Positions 42,959 through 52,596 of a DNA stretch of 64,000 nt are shown here, in pieces. Both the position numbers and the translations under genes were made by a program. Position 1 is the first letter of the stretch; each line of letters begins with the position of its first letter. This DNA comes from Anaerolineales bacterium. GTDB lineage: Bacteria; Chloroflexota; Anaerolineae; 4572-78; J111. The stretch lies in assembly GCA_020634855.1 (NCBI GenBank), contig JACKAU010000012.1:62001-126000 (forward strand). Direction: 5' to 3'. Below the pieces are notes generated by a model. It searched no databases. It was not told where the DNA came from and worked only from the letters and a program-made list of their open reading frames with translations.

Positions 42959-43651
42959 CTACCCCCGACGAATTAAGGCCGGGTCTATTCCAGCAATCTC
43001 AATGGGGCTGCGCTCGCCCAAGACCGGCCGGGGACGGAGGACGTGGATATCGAGCCAGGCCACCGTTAAAGCGGCAACTTCGCGTAGGTTCAAGAAAGGT
43101 TGATCGCGATAGGGACGGCGGTCGGCTGCGACGCCGATGGCCTCAACGTCTAAGGCGTTGCAGAGGTACAGCGCCCGATCCAGATGAAAGCGCTGGGTGA
43201 CGAGGATAGCTTTCTTAACCTCGAAAATGGCGCCGGCACGATAGCAGGTGTCATAGGTGCGGCGGCCGGCGTAGTCGAGCACGATGTCTTTATCGGGGAC
43301 GCCCAACTCCAGCGCCAGATCGCGCATCGAGCCGGGTTCATTGTGGTAGTCGAAGCGGTTGTCGCCGCTCATCAGCAGCTTTTTGACGGCGCCACTTTTA
43401 TAAAGATCGACCGCCGTCACCACCCGGTCATGCAGAACGGCGGTGGGCCGGCCATCCCCTCGCAGGCCCGCGCCAAAGACAATGGCCACATCGGCGGCCG
43501 GAATATCTTGGCCGGGATTAAAGACCACCGGCCGGTACTGCCAGTTAACCCACAGCCGCAGCGCCCACGGCGCGACGAGTACAATGGCAAAGGACAACGC
43601 GGCCAGAACCATCAGCCGTTTGAGGGTGCGCATTACATTCCCAATTATCAT
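42959..43651 (-). CDS. sanA: SanA/YdcF-like DUF218 membrane protein
   Basis: A 230-residue protein with one N-terminal membrane helix (about 10-30) and a DUF218 domain. AIVFGAGLRGDGRPTAVLHD, GDNRFDYHNEPGSMRDLAL, DYAGRRTYDTCYRAG and LVTQRFHLDRALYLC follow the SanA pattern closely, including YRDQPFLNLREVAA near the end. SanA affects envelope permeability to vancomycin in enteric bacteria; its reaction is unknown. It has no clear operon partner. Confidence 0.88.
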   Translation of the reverse strand: MIIGNVMRTLKRLMVLAALSFAIVLVAPWALRLWVNWQYRPVVFNPGQDIPAADVAIVFGAGLRGDGRPTAVLHDRVVTAVDLYKSGAVKKLLMSGDNRFDYHNEPGSMRDLALELGVPDKDIVLDYAGRRTYDTCYRAGAIFEVKKAILVTQRFHLDRALYLCNALDVEAIGVAADRRPYRDQPFLNLREVAALTVAWLDIHVLRPRPVLGERSPIEIAGIDPALIRRG

Positions 43652-43740
43652 GCGCGTTATTTTACCCGCGTGAGCAACAAGCTACAAAGCCGGCCACTAT
43701 AAATTCGTTTGAATAAAATTACTTCCACAATGGTGTGAGG

Positions 43741-43796
43741 TAATTAGTAAATGGTAATCGGTAATTTGATCGCTATTTACCAATTACCATTTACCG
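43741..43796. repeat. AT-rich palindromic repeat, copy 2
   Basis: GTAAATGGTAATCGGTAAT on the left is answered by ATTTACCAATTACCATTTAC (43775-43794). It is closely related to the palindrome at 6499-6557 and shares the lead-in TAATTAGTAA. Confidence 0.65.
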
Positions 43797-43820
43797 CCAT
43801 AGACAGTAGGAATCTTTTTT

Positions 43821-44288
43821 TTAATCCCTGACCCTTAACGTCATAAACTGCAAGCCGTCCACTTCAGTTGCACCCAGATTTTGGTAGAAACGCAGGGCGA
43901 GTTCGTTTTTAACGTAGACGGCCCAAAACAGCTCGCCGCCGCCATGCTCCCGGCAGATTTCGGCGGCTCGGGCCATCAACGCCCGGCCAATACCGCGACC
44001 GCGTACGGCTTCGTCCACGGCTAAATCGATCACAAAGAGATAGCGTAAGGCGGCGTCGGTATCGTAGCCGAAGGTATACAGCAGGTAGCCGACCGGCTGA
44101 TCGTCTAAGAGGCCGATGATACCGGCGAAGGCGGGGTTCGGGCCGAAGCCGTCGCGCAAGTAGACGTCGGCGTTGAACTTGAAGTCGTCTTCGTCGCCCA
44201 ATGACTGTAAATAGGCGGCCGATTGGAGATAAAGTCGCTCGATGGCCGGGGCATCCGGGCGGGTTATGGGGCGAATGGTCAGGGACAT
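43821..44288 (-). CDS. GNAT-family N-acetyltransferase
   Basis: A 155-residue acetyltransferase. RPITRPDAPAIERLYL opens the fold, and VIDLAVDEAVRGRGIGRALMARA is the acetyl-CoA pyrophosphate loop (R/Q-x-x-G-x-G/A at RGRGIG). The C terminus has NELALRFYQNLGATEV, as usual. The acceptor is unknown. It lies 46 bases downstream of the AmrS-like gene and could be in the same transcript. Confidence 0.88.
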   Translation of the reverse strand: MSLTIRPITRPDAPAIERLYLQSAAYLQSLGDEDDFKFNADVYLRDGFGPNPAFAGIIGLLDDQPVGYLLYTFGYDTDAALRYLFVIDLAVDEAVRGRGIGRALMARAAEICREHGGGELFWAVYVKNELALRFYQNLGATEVDGLQFMTLRVRD

Positions 44289-44334
44289 CTGGTTCTCCTT
44301 GTTCTTGCTCGAAGGTTGGTGGCTCTAAACGGGG

Positions 44335-45438
44335 TCAGGCCCCGATAAACACCCGCTGCCGTCGCGACCCCCAACTGCCGGGCCGGGCGTCGAACTGACC
44401 GGCCAGGCGAGCGCCGCAGTTGTTGCAGTAGCCGTCGACGTTCAAGTTCCATTCGCCCAGGTTATACCAGTTGCGCTCGATGAGTCGTTGGCCGCAGGCG
44501 GCGCAGTAGGTCGATTGGCCGGCTGAGTCGTAAACATTGCCGGTGTAGACATGGTGGAGGCCGGCGGCCAGGGCTTGGTCACGGGCGCGGGTGAGCGTTG
44601 CGGCCGGGGTCCGCGATACGTCCATCATCTTGAAATCGGGGTGGAAGGCGGTGAAGTGGAGCGGCACGTCTGGTCCCAGGTTGGCTGCGAACCAGTCACA
44701 CAGTTGGGTCACTTCGTCATGGGAGTCGTTGTGACCGGGAATGAGCAGAGTGGTCACCTCGAACCACACCTCCGTTTCGTGTTTGAGCCAGACCAGCGTG
44801 TCCAGCACCGGCTGCAAATGGGCAAAGCAGAGGCTCTGATAGAATTGGTCGGTGAACGCTTTGAGATCGATATTGGCGGCATCGATATGGGCATAGAAGT
44901 CGCGGCGCGCTGCGGGCGTGATGTAGCCGGCGGTGACGGCTACCGCTTTGAGGCCGCGCTCGTGGGCTGCCTGGGCGCAGTCGATGGCGTACTCGGCGAA
45001 GATGGTCGGATCGTTGTAGGTAAAGGCGATGCTGCGACAGCCGCCCTTTACGGCGGCCTCGGCCACGCGGTCCGGCGCGGCCCAATCGCTGAGGCGATCC
45101 TGCTCCCGGGCTTTGGAGATGTCCCAATTTTGGCAGAAGCGGCAGCCCAGGTTGCAGCCGGCCGTGCCAAAGGAGAGGATACTGGTGCCGGGGTAGAAGT
45201 GATTGAGCGGCTTCTTTTCGATGGGATCGATGCAGAAGCCGGAGGCGCGGCCGTAACTGGTCAATACCATACCGTCAGTCTCGGCCTGGCGGACAAAGCA
45301 AAAACCGCGCTGCCCCGCCCGCAGTTTGCAGTAACGCGGGCATAAATCGCACTGAATACGCCCATCGGCCAGCCGACGCCACCACTGCCCGGCCACCACG
45401 CCCGGTTCAAGCATGGTTCGTTCCGTTGTCATCGTCAT
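44335..45438 (-). CDS. amrS: Radical SAM enzyme of the AmmeMemoRadiSam group
   Basis: A 367-residue PflA-like radical SAM protein. CDLCPRYCKLRAGQRGFC forms an N-terminal cysteine-rich segment; the cluster motif is CNLGCRFCQNW (C95, C99, C102), and SIAFTYNDPTIFAEYA follows as in AmrS. A C-terminal zinc-ribbon-like extension (YCAACG and YCNNCG) is added. AmrS-type proteins normally accompany AMMECR1-like and Memo-like proteins; those partners are absent here or fused elsewhere. The function of the system is not established. A good ribosome site (GGAGG) precedes the ATG. Confidence 0.88.
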   Translation of the reverse strand: MTMTTERTMLEPGVVAGQWWRRLADGRIQCDLCPRYCKLRAGQRGFCFVRQAETDGMVLTSYGRASGFCIDPIEKKPLNHFYPGTSILSFGTAGCNLGCRFCQNWDISKAREQDRLSDWAAPDRVAEAAVKGGCRSIAFTYNDPTIFAEYAIDCAQAAHERGLKAVAVTAGYITPAARRDFYAHIDAANIDLKAFTDQFYQSLCFAHLQPVLDTLVWLKHETEVWFEVTTLLIPGHNDSHDEVTQLCDWFAANLGPDVPLHFTAFHPDFKMMDVSRTPAATLTRARDQALAAGLHHVYTGNVYDSAGQSTYCAACGQRLIERNWYNLGEWNLNVDGYCNNCGARLAGQFDARPGSWGSRRQRVFIGA

Positions 45439-45486
45439 CGTAACCTCCTGTTTATACCTAAGAGACGGCCATAAAAGCGTTCAAGG

Positions 45487-45735
45487 GTCCACAGATACTC
45501 ACAGATAGTATCAAAAATTCAGTCGATCACAATTTTACATAAAAGTGGGTAAATAGAACCCAGATCGTACCGATCACACGGATAAACACGGATTTTTTTA
45601 AGCTCAATCAAGCCTTACCTGTGAAAATCCGTATAATCCGTGTCATCCGTGTTCTATCATTTCTCATCAGATCTTGAAATCGTGATCTACTGAAATTAGA
45701 TAAAAATCTGTGCCCATCAGTGTAAATCTGTGGAC
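45487..45735. repeat. Older palindromic element interrupted by MITE copy 2
   Basis: GTCCACAGAT (45487-45496) is complemented by ATCTGTGGAC (45726-45735), with inner CACAGAT and ATCTGTG answering one another. Removing 45520-45692 and one AATT-type duplication rejoins the two halves into a continuous palindrome of about 70 bases. Confidence 0.7.
45520..45692. mobile_element. MITE of the CAGTCGATCAC family, copy 2 (intact)
   Basis: 173 bases from CAGTCGATCACAATTTT to AAATCGTGATCTACTG, bounded by the 5-base duplication AAATT (45515-45519 and 45693-45697). Non-coding and nearly palindromic, with AACACGGATTTTT against AAAATCCGT. Confidence 0.88.
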
Positions 45736-45767
45736 AAGTCAAACTTCCCTTTTTAAATAAACAGCCT

Positions 45768-46328
45768 TTAACCTTGACAGATATCGGCTATGGCTTTGTA
45801 GTCAACTAGCGAGAAATCTGTGGTGTCGATCGTCACCCGTTGGCCGCCGATATCGATGTCATAAATATTATCGTAGAGATTCTGGGCTAATGCCTCCATG
45901 CTAAACTGATCGTTGTGGCCGGGGTGTCGCTGCCCGGACGTAACGCGTTTTTGGAAGCGATCCAGGATCGTGGCGCTGGCGGCTCGGCAGTGGATTTGAA
46001 TAGTGCAGCATTCGACCTGCTGCTGCAACTTTTGAAATCGGTTGTGATGACCAAGCGTCCACTTGAAATTGGCTTCGGCCACCAGCGATCGTTTGGCCCG
46101 CAGTTCCCCTTCGATTAACTGAAAAAGCCGGTTGAAGCTGATTTCGCCGATGGTTTTTGAACGGTCGGGATCAAACTGAGCGTATGCGTCAAGTAGTTGT
46201 TCTTTGATTTCGTCTTTGCTGATCAGGGATAGCTCAAGAGTCTGGGCGAGGTAGCGGGCCAGAACCGTTTTTCCGGTGGCCGGCGCGCCGGTGACCACGA
46301 TTAATTTAGGAGACGCTGCGCGGGACAT
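45768..46328 (-). CDS. P-loop kinase-like ATPase (AAA_33 / zeta-like fold)
   Basis: A 186-residue protein. LIVVTGAPATGKTVLARYLA is a Walker A motif (about 8-27). ISKDEIKEQLLD and LVAEANFKWTLGHH fit the substrate side of small-molecule or RNA kinases such as gluconate-kinase-like and AAA_33 proteins. RFQKRVTSGQRHPGH looks like a lid with arginines. The phosphate acceptor is unknown. It ends 60 bases before the following acidic reading and stands between a repeat-rich region and a membrane protein gene. Confidence 0.82.
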   Translation of the reverse strand: MSRAASPKLIVVTGAPATGKTVLARYLAQTLELSLISKDEIKEQLLDAYAQFDPDRSKTIGEISFNRLFQLIEGELRAKRSLVAEANFKWTLGHHNRFQKLQQQVECCTIQIHCRAASATILDRFQKRVTSGQRHPGHNDQFSMEALAQNLYDNIYDIDIGGQRVTIDTTDFSLVDYKAIADICQG

Positions 46329-46388
46329 AGGTAGAATGCTCTACTGATATTGTAGCCAAAATCGAGTGAAAACGAAACGTAGCCGAGT

Positions 46389-46787
46389 TTAAGGGTTTGG
46401 TAGTAACCGCTTGAACCCGGCGGTGGCGATCCCAGTCAGTACGGTCGGTAAAGTCAAGACAACAAAAATGATTCTCGACTCATTAAAAAAGTAGCTGTAG
46501 CTCCCCTGACTGCCGTTAGAGAAGACATAAAATACCCCGATCACGACGGTCAGCATAAACCCTACCATCGCCCCGCCGATAATCCCTAAATTCCCGATGC
46601 CAACGATCAATCCAATGATCGCGCCGATGAAAGCACACAGTATAGCCACAACCAGACTGAACGCAACGCTTTCGACCAAGGGAGTACGATCAAAGATCGT
46701 CAGCAGGAAAAACATAAGGAAACCGAGGCCAGCGCATACCCCGGCCCCGATAAAAGTGCTTAGAAGAATTCTGGCAACACTGTGCAA
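46389..46787 (-). CDS. Four-helix hydrophobic membrane protein
   Basis: A 132-residue protein with four predicted membrane segments (about 8-32, 40-66, 70-92 and 108-130). Gly-rich helices (GAIIGLIVGIGNLGIIGGAMVG) suggest tight helix packing. No known family was recognised. The start follows the acetyltransferase stop by 17 bases on the same strand, so the two may share a transcript. Confidence 0.65.
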   Translation of the reverse strand: MHSVARILLSTFIGAGVCAGLGFLMFFLLTIFDRTPLVESVAFSLVVAILCAFIGAIIGLIVGIGNLGIIGGAMVGFMLTVVIGVFYVFSNGSQGSYSYFFNESRIIFVVLTLPTVLTGIATAGFKRLLPNP

Positions 46788-46803
46788 GCCGAATGCCTAT
46801 CCT

Positions 46804-47334
46804 TTACAAGAGGTCTATCCAATACTGATAAATCTGTTGGCCTGACCGGTTTGAAATCGTGCGTCCTGACAAATGACCGCTATTCTTCTCGATGACACGG
46901 GCTGACGCTAGATTATCCGTATCACATGTGACTCGGATACGGCGTAGCCCTCTGCCTCTGGCTTGCTCCAAGGTTAGGGCCAGTATAAGTGTGCCGTATC
47001 CCTTATGTCTCTGAGAAGGGCGAATAGAATAGCCGATATGCCCCCCTTCAATTTCCAACGCAGGGGTTAGACAGTGTCGAAGACGGCTTTCTCCCAAGAT
47101 AGCCTCATCTTTGACTAGCCAAAAATGGGTCATGGGTGCATAGCCGGCCGGTAACCCGATGCCTTGATCGTCATTATCGACTAGCTCCAAAAAAGCGGCA
47201 AACGAGCTTTGGCCCAGTTCATGGTGACGATAGCTTTCACCGGCCTGTTGATATTCGGCTGCCATGGCCAAAAACGCATGACGATAGCGGTCAGACGGCT
47301 TAATCAATATCGGTTTATTGGTTACAGTCTTCAT
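46804..47334 (-). CDS. GNAT-family N-acetyltransferase
   Basis: A 176-residue acetyltransferase of the YesJ/DUF-like predicted group. GHIGYSIRPSQRHKGYGTLI is the strand-loop for acetyl-CoA, followed by LALTLEQARGRGLRRIRVTC and DTDNLASARVIEKNSGHL, all typical. TLFEL-type N-terminal residues are replaced by LIKPSDRYRHAFLAMAAEYQ. The substrate is unknown. Confidence 0.88.
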   Translation of the reverse strand: MKTVTNKPILIKPSDRYRHAFLAMAAEYQQAGESYRHHELGQSSFAAFLELVDNDDQGIGLPAGYAPMTHFWLVKDEAILGESRLRHCLTPALEIEGGHIGYSIRPSQRHKGYGTLILALTLEQARGRGLRRIRVTCDTDNLASARVIEKNSGHLSGRTISNRSGQQIYQYWIDLL

Positions 47335-47762
47335 ATAGTTCAGACGCAGGCTCGTCAGTCAGCATCTTCATGTTGTTCTGACATTGCTCTACCTTCCTTG
47401 AAGATGAAGTTCTTGAGCGTCAAAGTTTACTTTACCTAACCGTGAATGACAAAGCAAGCTTTGTCGCTCTAGTAAATTTTTATTGTCGGTGTCGTCTCAA
47501 TCGAGACTGTCGGCCTCCCTACCTGCGTCAGATCATTCACCGCCAAATGTTCGGCCAGATGGGCCTCGTTTAAATGATTGGATCTGTTCCTGACATACTG
47601 TTGTTGGGCACAATAACCAAAAAATTTATTCTCCATTAGTTGGGGTAATACGAATAATCCGGCAAAGAAGCCACCTTATGGTTATTCTGGACTGATTTGA
47701 TTGTGACTGTGAGAGGCTCCAATTCTATCTATCCATTAATAACCCAGTGAAAGGAATTAATC
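47335..47762. other. Intergenic region at the left edge of the accessory element
   Basis: About 430 bases without a supported gene. A second copy of the dispersed hairpin GACAAAGC-AA-GCTTTGTCGCTC is at 47447-47469. A ribosome site (GTGAAAGGAATTAATC) precedes the gene at 47763. No attachment-site repeat could be identified by eye. Confidence 0.5.
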
Positions 47763-48017
47763 ATGGGAAGAAAGAAAAGAAGTAAACCCACAATTATAAC
47801 CCAGGATCAATATGACGGCCCCAACGGAACCATCAAAACCGGCGACAAGGTTCGGCTGGTTAGACGCACCGGCATTGCAAAAGTGATATACCGCGCCTAC
47901 GATGCCGAGACGGGCGAGCAGTTGAATCAGGGAAGGATTTGCATCGATGCCCTAATTACCGATACCGATCCCGCGCATTGGTACGCCCACTTCGCTGAGC
48001 TATTTGAGCCGATTTGA
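47763..48017 (+). CDS. Small protein of unknown function
   Basis: An 84-residue protein with a basic start (MGRKKRSKP) and a compact, probably beta-rich body (GTIKTGDKVRLVRRTGIAKV, YRAYDAETGEQLNQGRICID) ending in an acidic tail. KVRLVRRTG-AKVIYRAYD suggests an SH3-like or OB-like barrel. No family was recognised. It has a good ribosome site and a strong terminator directly after it, so it is a separate transcript and probably real. Confidence 0.6.
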   Translation: MGRKKRSKPTIITQDQYDGPNGTIKTGDKVRLVRRTGIAKVIYRAYDAETGEQLNQGRICIDALITDTDPAHWYAHFAELFEPI

Positions 48018-48047
48018 CCGGAGAATCTAAAACTGAATAGGCCCACC

Positions 48048-48073
48048 AAGCCGCCCATCAAGGCGGCTTTTTT
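48048..48073 (+). terminator. Rho-independent terminator
   Basis: AAGCCGCC (48048-48055) and GGCGGCTT (48062-48069) with a 6-base loop, then a T-run. It ends the 84-residue gene. Confidence 0.9.
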
Positions 48074-48290
48074 GTTGTGTATTTGTGTGTGAGGGCCAAG
48101 CACTCCCCATGCGTCCCCCTCTTCCCCACCAAAACGACACCAATTTATGCAACGAATTGATAGGATAAAGTGATTAAACCCCCGAAAAATGTGAGGAGGG
48201 GTATCAGTATACCGGTATTCTCAAAAGAGCAACTAGCCCCCTCTGCATAAAAAATTAATTGCTACCCCTGGTGGGGGCCGGGGGGAGGGG

Positions 48291-48557
48291 CTACCGGCTT
48301 CGGCTGGCTGCCAGTTCGGCTTGCCACGTGGCGCGGACTTCACTCATTATTTCACTCGCAAGCTGCTGTCTTGCAGCTTGCTCAGCTTCGCGAAAGCCAG
48401 GAACGTTGACGCGCCATTTGTGAATGGTGCTTCTGTTAATACCCATCTTCTCAGCGGCTTCGGTTATGGTTGGGGATGCCATCATTGCGCCAATGACTTT
48501 GATTTGTAGTGGGCTTAGCTCTTCATTAGCGATGACAACTTCTTCAAAAGTAGGCAT
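48291..48557 (-). CDS. Small helix-turn-helix protein (phage terminase-small-subunit-like)
   Basis: An 88-residue protein. LSPLQIKVIGAMMASPTITE and AAEKMGINRSTIHKWRVN form a typical HTH of the phBC6A51/terminase small-subunit kind, in which a short stretch SPTITEAAEKMGI is followed by the recognition helix. The C terminus is charged and helical. It may be a stand-alone DNA-binding regulator, because no large terminase gene follows. It is divergent from the tape-measure-like gene, whose promoter region it could control. Confidence 0.65.
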   Translation of the reverse strand: MPTFEEVVIANEELSPLQIKVIGAMMASPTITEAAEKMGINRSTIHKWRVNVPGFREAEQAARQQLASEIMSEVRATWQAELAASRSR

Positions 48558-48740
48558 AGTTTTGATACCTCCTAATTATTGTAGCCTTTTAGTGCGTAGT
48601 GTAGCACGAATGTCGGCGTAAGTGAATAGTTATTGAAATTAGTTTCCAAAACTATTGAGTTTCGGCCCTGTTTTTGAGACAATGAGGGTAATTAAATGGT
48701 CATTCCTGGGTCTCATTATCAAAGAAAGGAATGATGATTT

Positions 48741-51700
48741 ATGCCCTACAGATTGAGCAGCACCCCACCGGCTGACCATCCACCCTTCGGTAGCAGTGAT
48801 GAAGAGCCGATGGTACGAACACGACGTAGCACAGGTGTAGTGTCAGGTATGACGAAGCGCGAAGCAGCGATGTCGAAGCTGCGTGTCAGTGAGTATTATA
48901 ATATTCCCTTCCACCAAGCAGGTATCGGCCCTGCTCCCACCCAGGCCCTACGCACCACACGTACACTTATATCACAACAACGTGAAGCCCGTGCGCAGTA
49001 CTACAGTATGGCCCAGCAGCACGGCACACTGATGGAGGCCGGTCAATATGCCCCTGCCAGGAAACTCGAAAAAGAAATGGGCGATCTTGCTGAACAGATA
49101 GGCCAGTGGAGTGAACATATCCGCGAGGCAGAACCGGCCCTCAAGAGCTATAGGGAGAAGTTGACGGCCCACACGCGGGCGCTATCGGCTGAAATCGACA
49201 GCCTCAAGGAAACGAACCAACAGCGCCGTTTCGAGTTGGCCGAAATGCGGAAAGGCAGTGAGCAGTACCGGCAAACAAAAGCCGATGCCCTTGACACGCA
49301 GCGGGAAATAGCCGACCTGTCTCGGCAGCGAGCCGGCCTTCGGCGAGAAGCGGCTGAATTTTCCGGCGTCAGTCCAGTTGCCGCCCCTCGTTTGAGAGAA
49401 CGCGCCCCTATGAGCTTTGGGCAGGAAGCCGGGCAGATTCTACGAAAAAGCCTAAATCCCCAAAACTTGTTCTATGGCCTACAAAACCTTCAATCGCTTG
49501 AGCAGGTGGGACGCTATTTCGGCTCTGCCCGGCAAGCCTACCTCAAAAGCGAAGAAACCAGGGGATCGATGATGTTTGCCCTGGGTATAGGCCAAACAGG
49601 GCCAGAGAGTGCCCTTGACGCGGCAGGCAGGGCAGCGGCGTCTGACGCTACGGTAATGTTCGGCCAGGGCGTTCAAGATGTTTACCGCCCCTTCGAGCAA
49701 TATCTTCTCAATCAAGTCCGCTCACAAACGGGCGATGAAAACGAAACACTTCGTACAGCCGGGAAATACGCGGGTTATGGCTTTGCCGGTGCAGGTGCAT
49801 TAGCTGCGGGGCAGATTTTCGGCGTCAACAAGCTGGCCTTTGCCGGGGCCAAAGCTATCGGCAGAGCAGCCATAGCCCGTCCTGGTATTGCTGCTGGTGC
49901 TGGTCGGCTTGCGGCCGGTGGGCGCATGGCTACTCAAGGCTTGGGCGCGGCAGCGGGTATCATTGCAGCGCCGTTAGAAGGGATGGCAGCCGGGTTTGGG
50001 GCTTATGACCTGATGCGGGGCGAGAGCCTCTCCTTATTCGGCTATGACACCGGCTGGAAACCATTTGGAGAAGAGGGACTTCGACTTGGGGAAAAGGGCG
50101 GATATTTTGACATCGGCGCAAGAAAAGATAGCGCGATGGACACCTATCGCAAGGGGTTGGGCGCGGAGTTGGGAGTTGCTTCCAAGGTTGGATTGATGAT
50201 GGCAATTCGCCCGGCCGAATCCCTGGGGATTCTACCGAAAGGGACAGAGGCCGGCCTGGGGGATCGGGTTGGCAAAACATTAGGCGCTTTGGGTAACGAG
50301 GGCTTCTTGCCGGCATTAAAAACAGCCTGGACTGGGCAGGCGCCGGAATCGATTCCCCAGGGAAAACAGGGAGGGGGCGGCGAACCGGTTCCAGTCCGGA
50401 TCACGAAAATCGATAATCCAGATGACTTGGTTAAAGCCTTGGGACAGGCCAGCGCCAGAGCAGCCGGGCAACCTCTTCAAAACTGGCAGTTCTCAAAAGA
50501 CGAACTCAGAGGATTGATTGGCCAATTCTCCGAAGCAACCGGTTTGCAGTTCAAAGACGTACAAAGTATGCGAGGGGCTGGCTATCAGGCACTTGAACGG
50601 ATTGTAACGCAAAGCGTCAAGTCAAATATTCCGGCTGAATTACTCGCTACGGCTGTAGGCCAAGCGCCCGAATTGGCCGGTTACGGCTCGCAATCGAGGG
50701 CGGCATTGCCCTACATCGAAGCGGCCAGCCAGGCGAGCGGGATCGCTGACTTGCGCGGTTTCGGGCAAGCTGTCAGCCGGACAAGTCGAGAGGTTCAATT
50801 CGCCGGCCTCGGGCCGGACATCGGCGCGGGTATCGCTAAAGCCTACCAGAATGTCACGAATGAAGAGGGCCAGTTTCGGGCCGACCGGGAACTAAGCAAA
50901 CTGATCGGCGGCAATGCCTACGATTTCTCAGATTTGGCGCGTAGAGCCGGGCGCGAAGATTTGGCCCTTATGGACCAGCAGGAGCCTTGGCGACCCAAGC
51001 ACGAGCAGGAAATGCAGCAAATTGAGGACAGACGCCGGAAAGAAGATAACACCGTTCTTTCGGCTATCAGGAGACTGATATCCAATTTGCCGAGCAGAAG
51101 ATGGGGCTGGAAGAGAAATTTTGGGATTACCGGATGAAACGCCGGGAAGAAGATGTTCAATTCCAAAAGCGACAACACGCCCTGACTGTAGAACAGATGG
51201 AATGGGGCATCCAGAGGGAAGAACAATACGCGCAGCTTCAGGAGGAACATTTCAAGAAAACTTCCCAACAAAATCTCCAACTTTTTGACAAGCAAACTCA
51301 GTGGCGTTTCCAAGATTTGAACAAGCAAGAATCGAGAATGGACACTCAATTCGGCTGGCAAATGCAGGATATTAGCCGGGGTCGGGAGGGATTTGAACTT
51401 CAATACGGCTGGCAACAAGAGGATATGGAACGGGCTTACCGCTATGCTACCGGTCGGCAGCGGTTGGATATCAAGCGCCAGATGGAACGGAGTTCGATTC
51501 TAGCCAACCGGAAAAGGGATGACTTTGCCATTACTGAGACCAGGGCAGAGACCCAATTCCAATGGGGTAAGGAAGATATTGCCGAAGCCCGGCAAAGGTG
51601 GACCGAACAGCGCGAACTGCAACGCGAGATGATGACCGAGGGAATCGAATATCAGAAGCAAATGATGGAACTCCAAAAGGAGGACAGAGAACAACGCAAA

Positions 51701-52381
51701 GGCTTCGCAATGGAGCAACTTCAACTCATCAAAGACCGACATCAAGCTTACCTTGATAGCTACGATGAAGAAACCGAACTTATGCTTCAACAGCATGACC
51801 TTGAGATGGAGCAAGCCGGGGAGAGTATCGAGCGCCAGAAGGAAAGCCTCAAGATTGCTAAAGAACGCGCTGCCGAAAATGAGATTATCTTGGGCTGGCA
51901 ACGCGAGATTACCACAGCACAGCAAAAATTCAACATGATTGCTGCCCTTGGTTGGAAGGATGCCACGGAGAAAGCCAAGGACTTGCTCGACATACAGAAA
52001 GAGATGGTCCGCGAGGCCGAAAAGTGGGCGGCAACAGTAGGGGTAGACCTACCTACCAAGAAGGGCGGCGGCGATAGCCACATGCAGAAAGAAGTTGCAC
52101 CGGAAGAAAATTATCAGATGGGCATGGCAGCCGGTGGCTACGTTAGCCGGCCACAGATGATAATGGTAGGCGAGCAGGAAGAATACGTGGTTCCGAAACA
52201 GGGCGCTTTGGTGATGAAAGACAATGGCGGGAACGAACAATTACAGCGGAGTGTTGATGAGATGGTAAGACTTCTCCGGCAAATTGTCGAGAGTGACCGG
52301 CCGATTACGATTAATTTGGACGCCGAATCGATAACAGAGTTGGGCCTTAGCAAATTGCTTAAGGGGGCCTACACCGGCTAA
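48741..52381 (+). CDS. Phage tape-measure-like coiled-coil protein, split by a frameshift
   Basis: Two overlapping frames (48741-51137 and 51101-52381) make one protein of about 1213 residues if one T is added to the TTT at 51058-51060; the second frame then reads on as FGYQETDIQFAEQKMGLEEK. The N-terminal half has coiled coils (residues 60-210) and a central Gly/Ala-rich hydrophobic region (about 340-430). The C-terminal half is a long charged coiled coil with WQMQDISRG and WQQEDMERA-type repeats. It ends with GGYVSRPQMIMVGEQEEYVV, the tail-end pattern of tape-measure proteins (GGxxxxPxxxxVGExGPEyVvP). No head or other tail gene is visible. Confidence 0.65.
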
Positions 52382-52401
52382 AAATTCCCCAGGGATTTTT
52401 G

Positions 52402-52431
52402 AAAGGGCCGGATAACACCGGCCTTTTTTTT
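52402..52431 (+). terminator. Terminator after the tape-measure-like gene
   Basis: GGCCGG (52406-52411) and CCGGCC (52418-52423) extend to AAAG/CTTT and are followed by eight T. Confidence 0.88.
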
Positions 52432-52467
52432 GTTTCCCTCGATTCCCTGGGGAATCCTTGGGGAAAG

Positions 52468-52505
52468 CGAAAAGCCCACCAAATGGGGTCTCTGTGGGCT
52501 TCTCA
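52468..52505. terminator. Bidirectional hairpin between convergent genes
   Basis: AGCCCAC (52473-52479) pairs with GTGGGCT (52494-52500), flanked by A- and T-rich bases. A second perfect repeat, TGCGTGGTCT (52510-52519) and AGACCACGCA (52553-52562), follows and may serve the higA side. Confidence 0.55.
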
Positions 52506-52596
52506 AAACTGCGTGGTCTATTCAGGAAAGGACTTAAATATTATACCAGACCAGACCACGCAAATGAAATCGGCGGATTCCCTAGGGAAAAAGGAA

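Noticed and set aside
47335..47762. Attachment site (attL) of the accessory element
   Set aside because: No tRNA end or direct repeat matching another place in the window could be found, and the right boundary is outside the window.
51047..51137. Programmed -1 frameshift in the tape-measure-like gene
   Set aside because: The overlap lacks a convincing slippery heptamer, and other genes show one-base homopolymer losses of the same sign; a missing T at 51058-51060 is simpler. Lambda-type G/GT frameshifts also occur upstream of, not within, the tape-measure gene.
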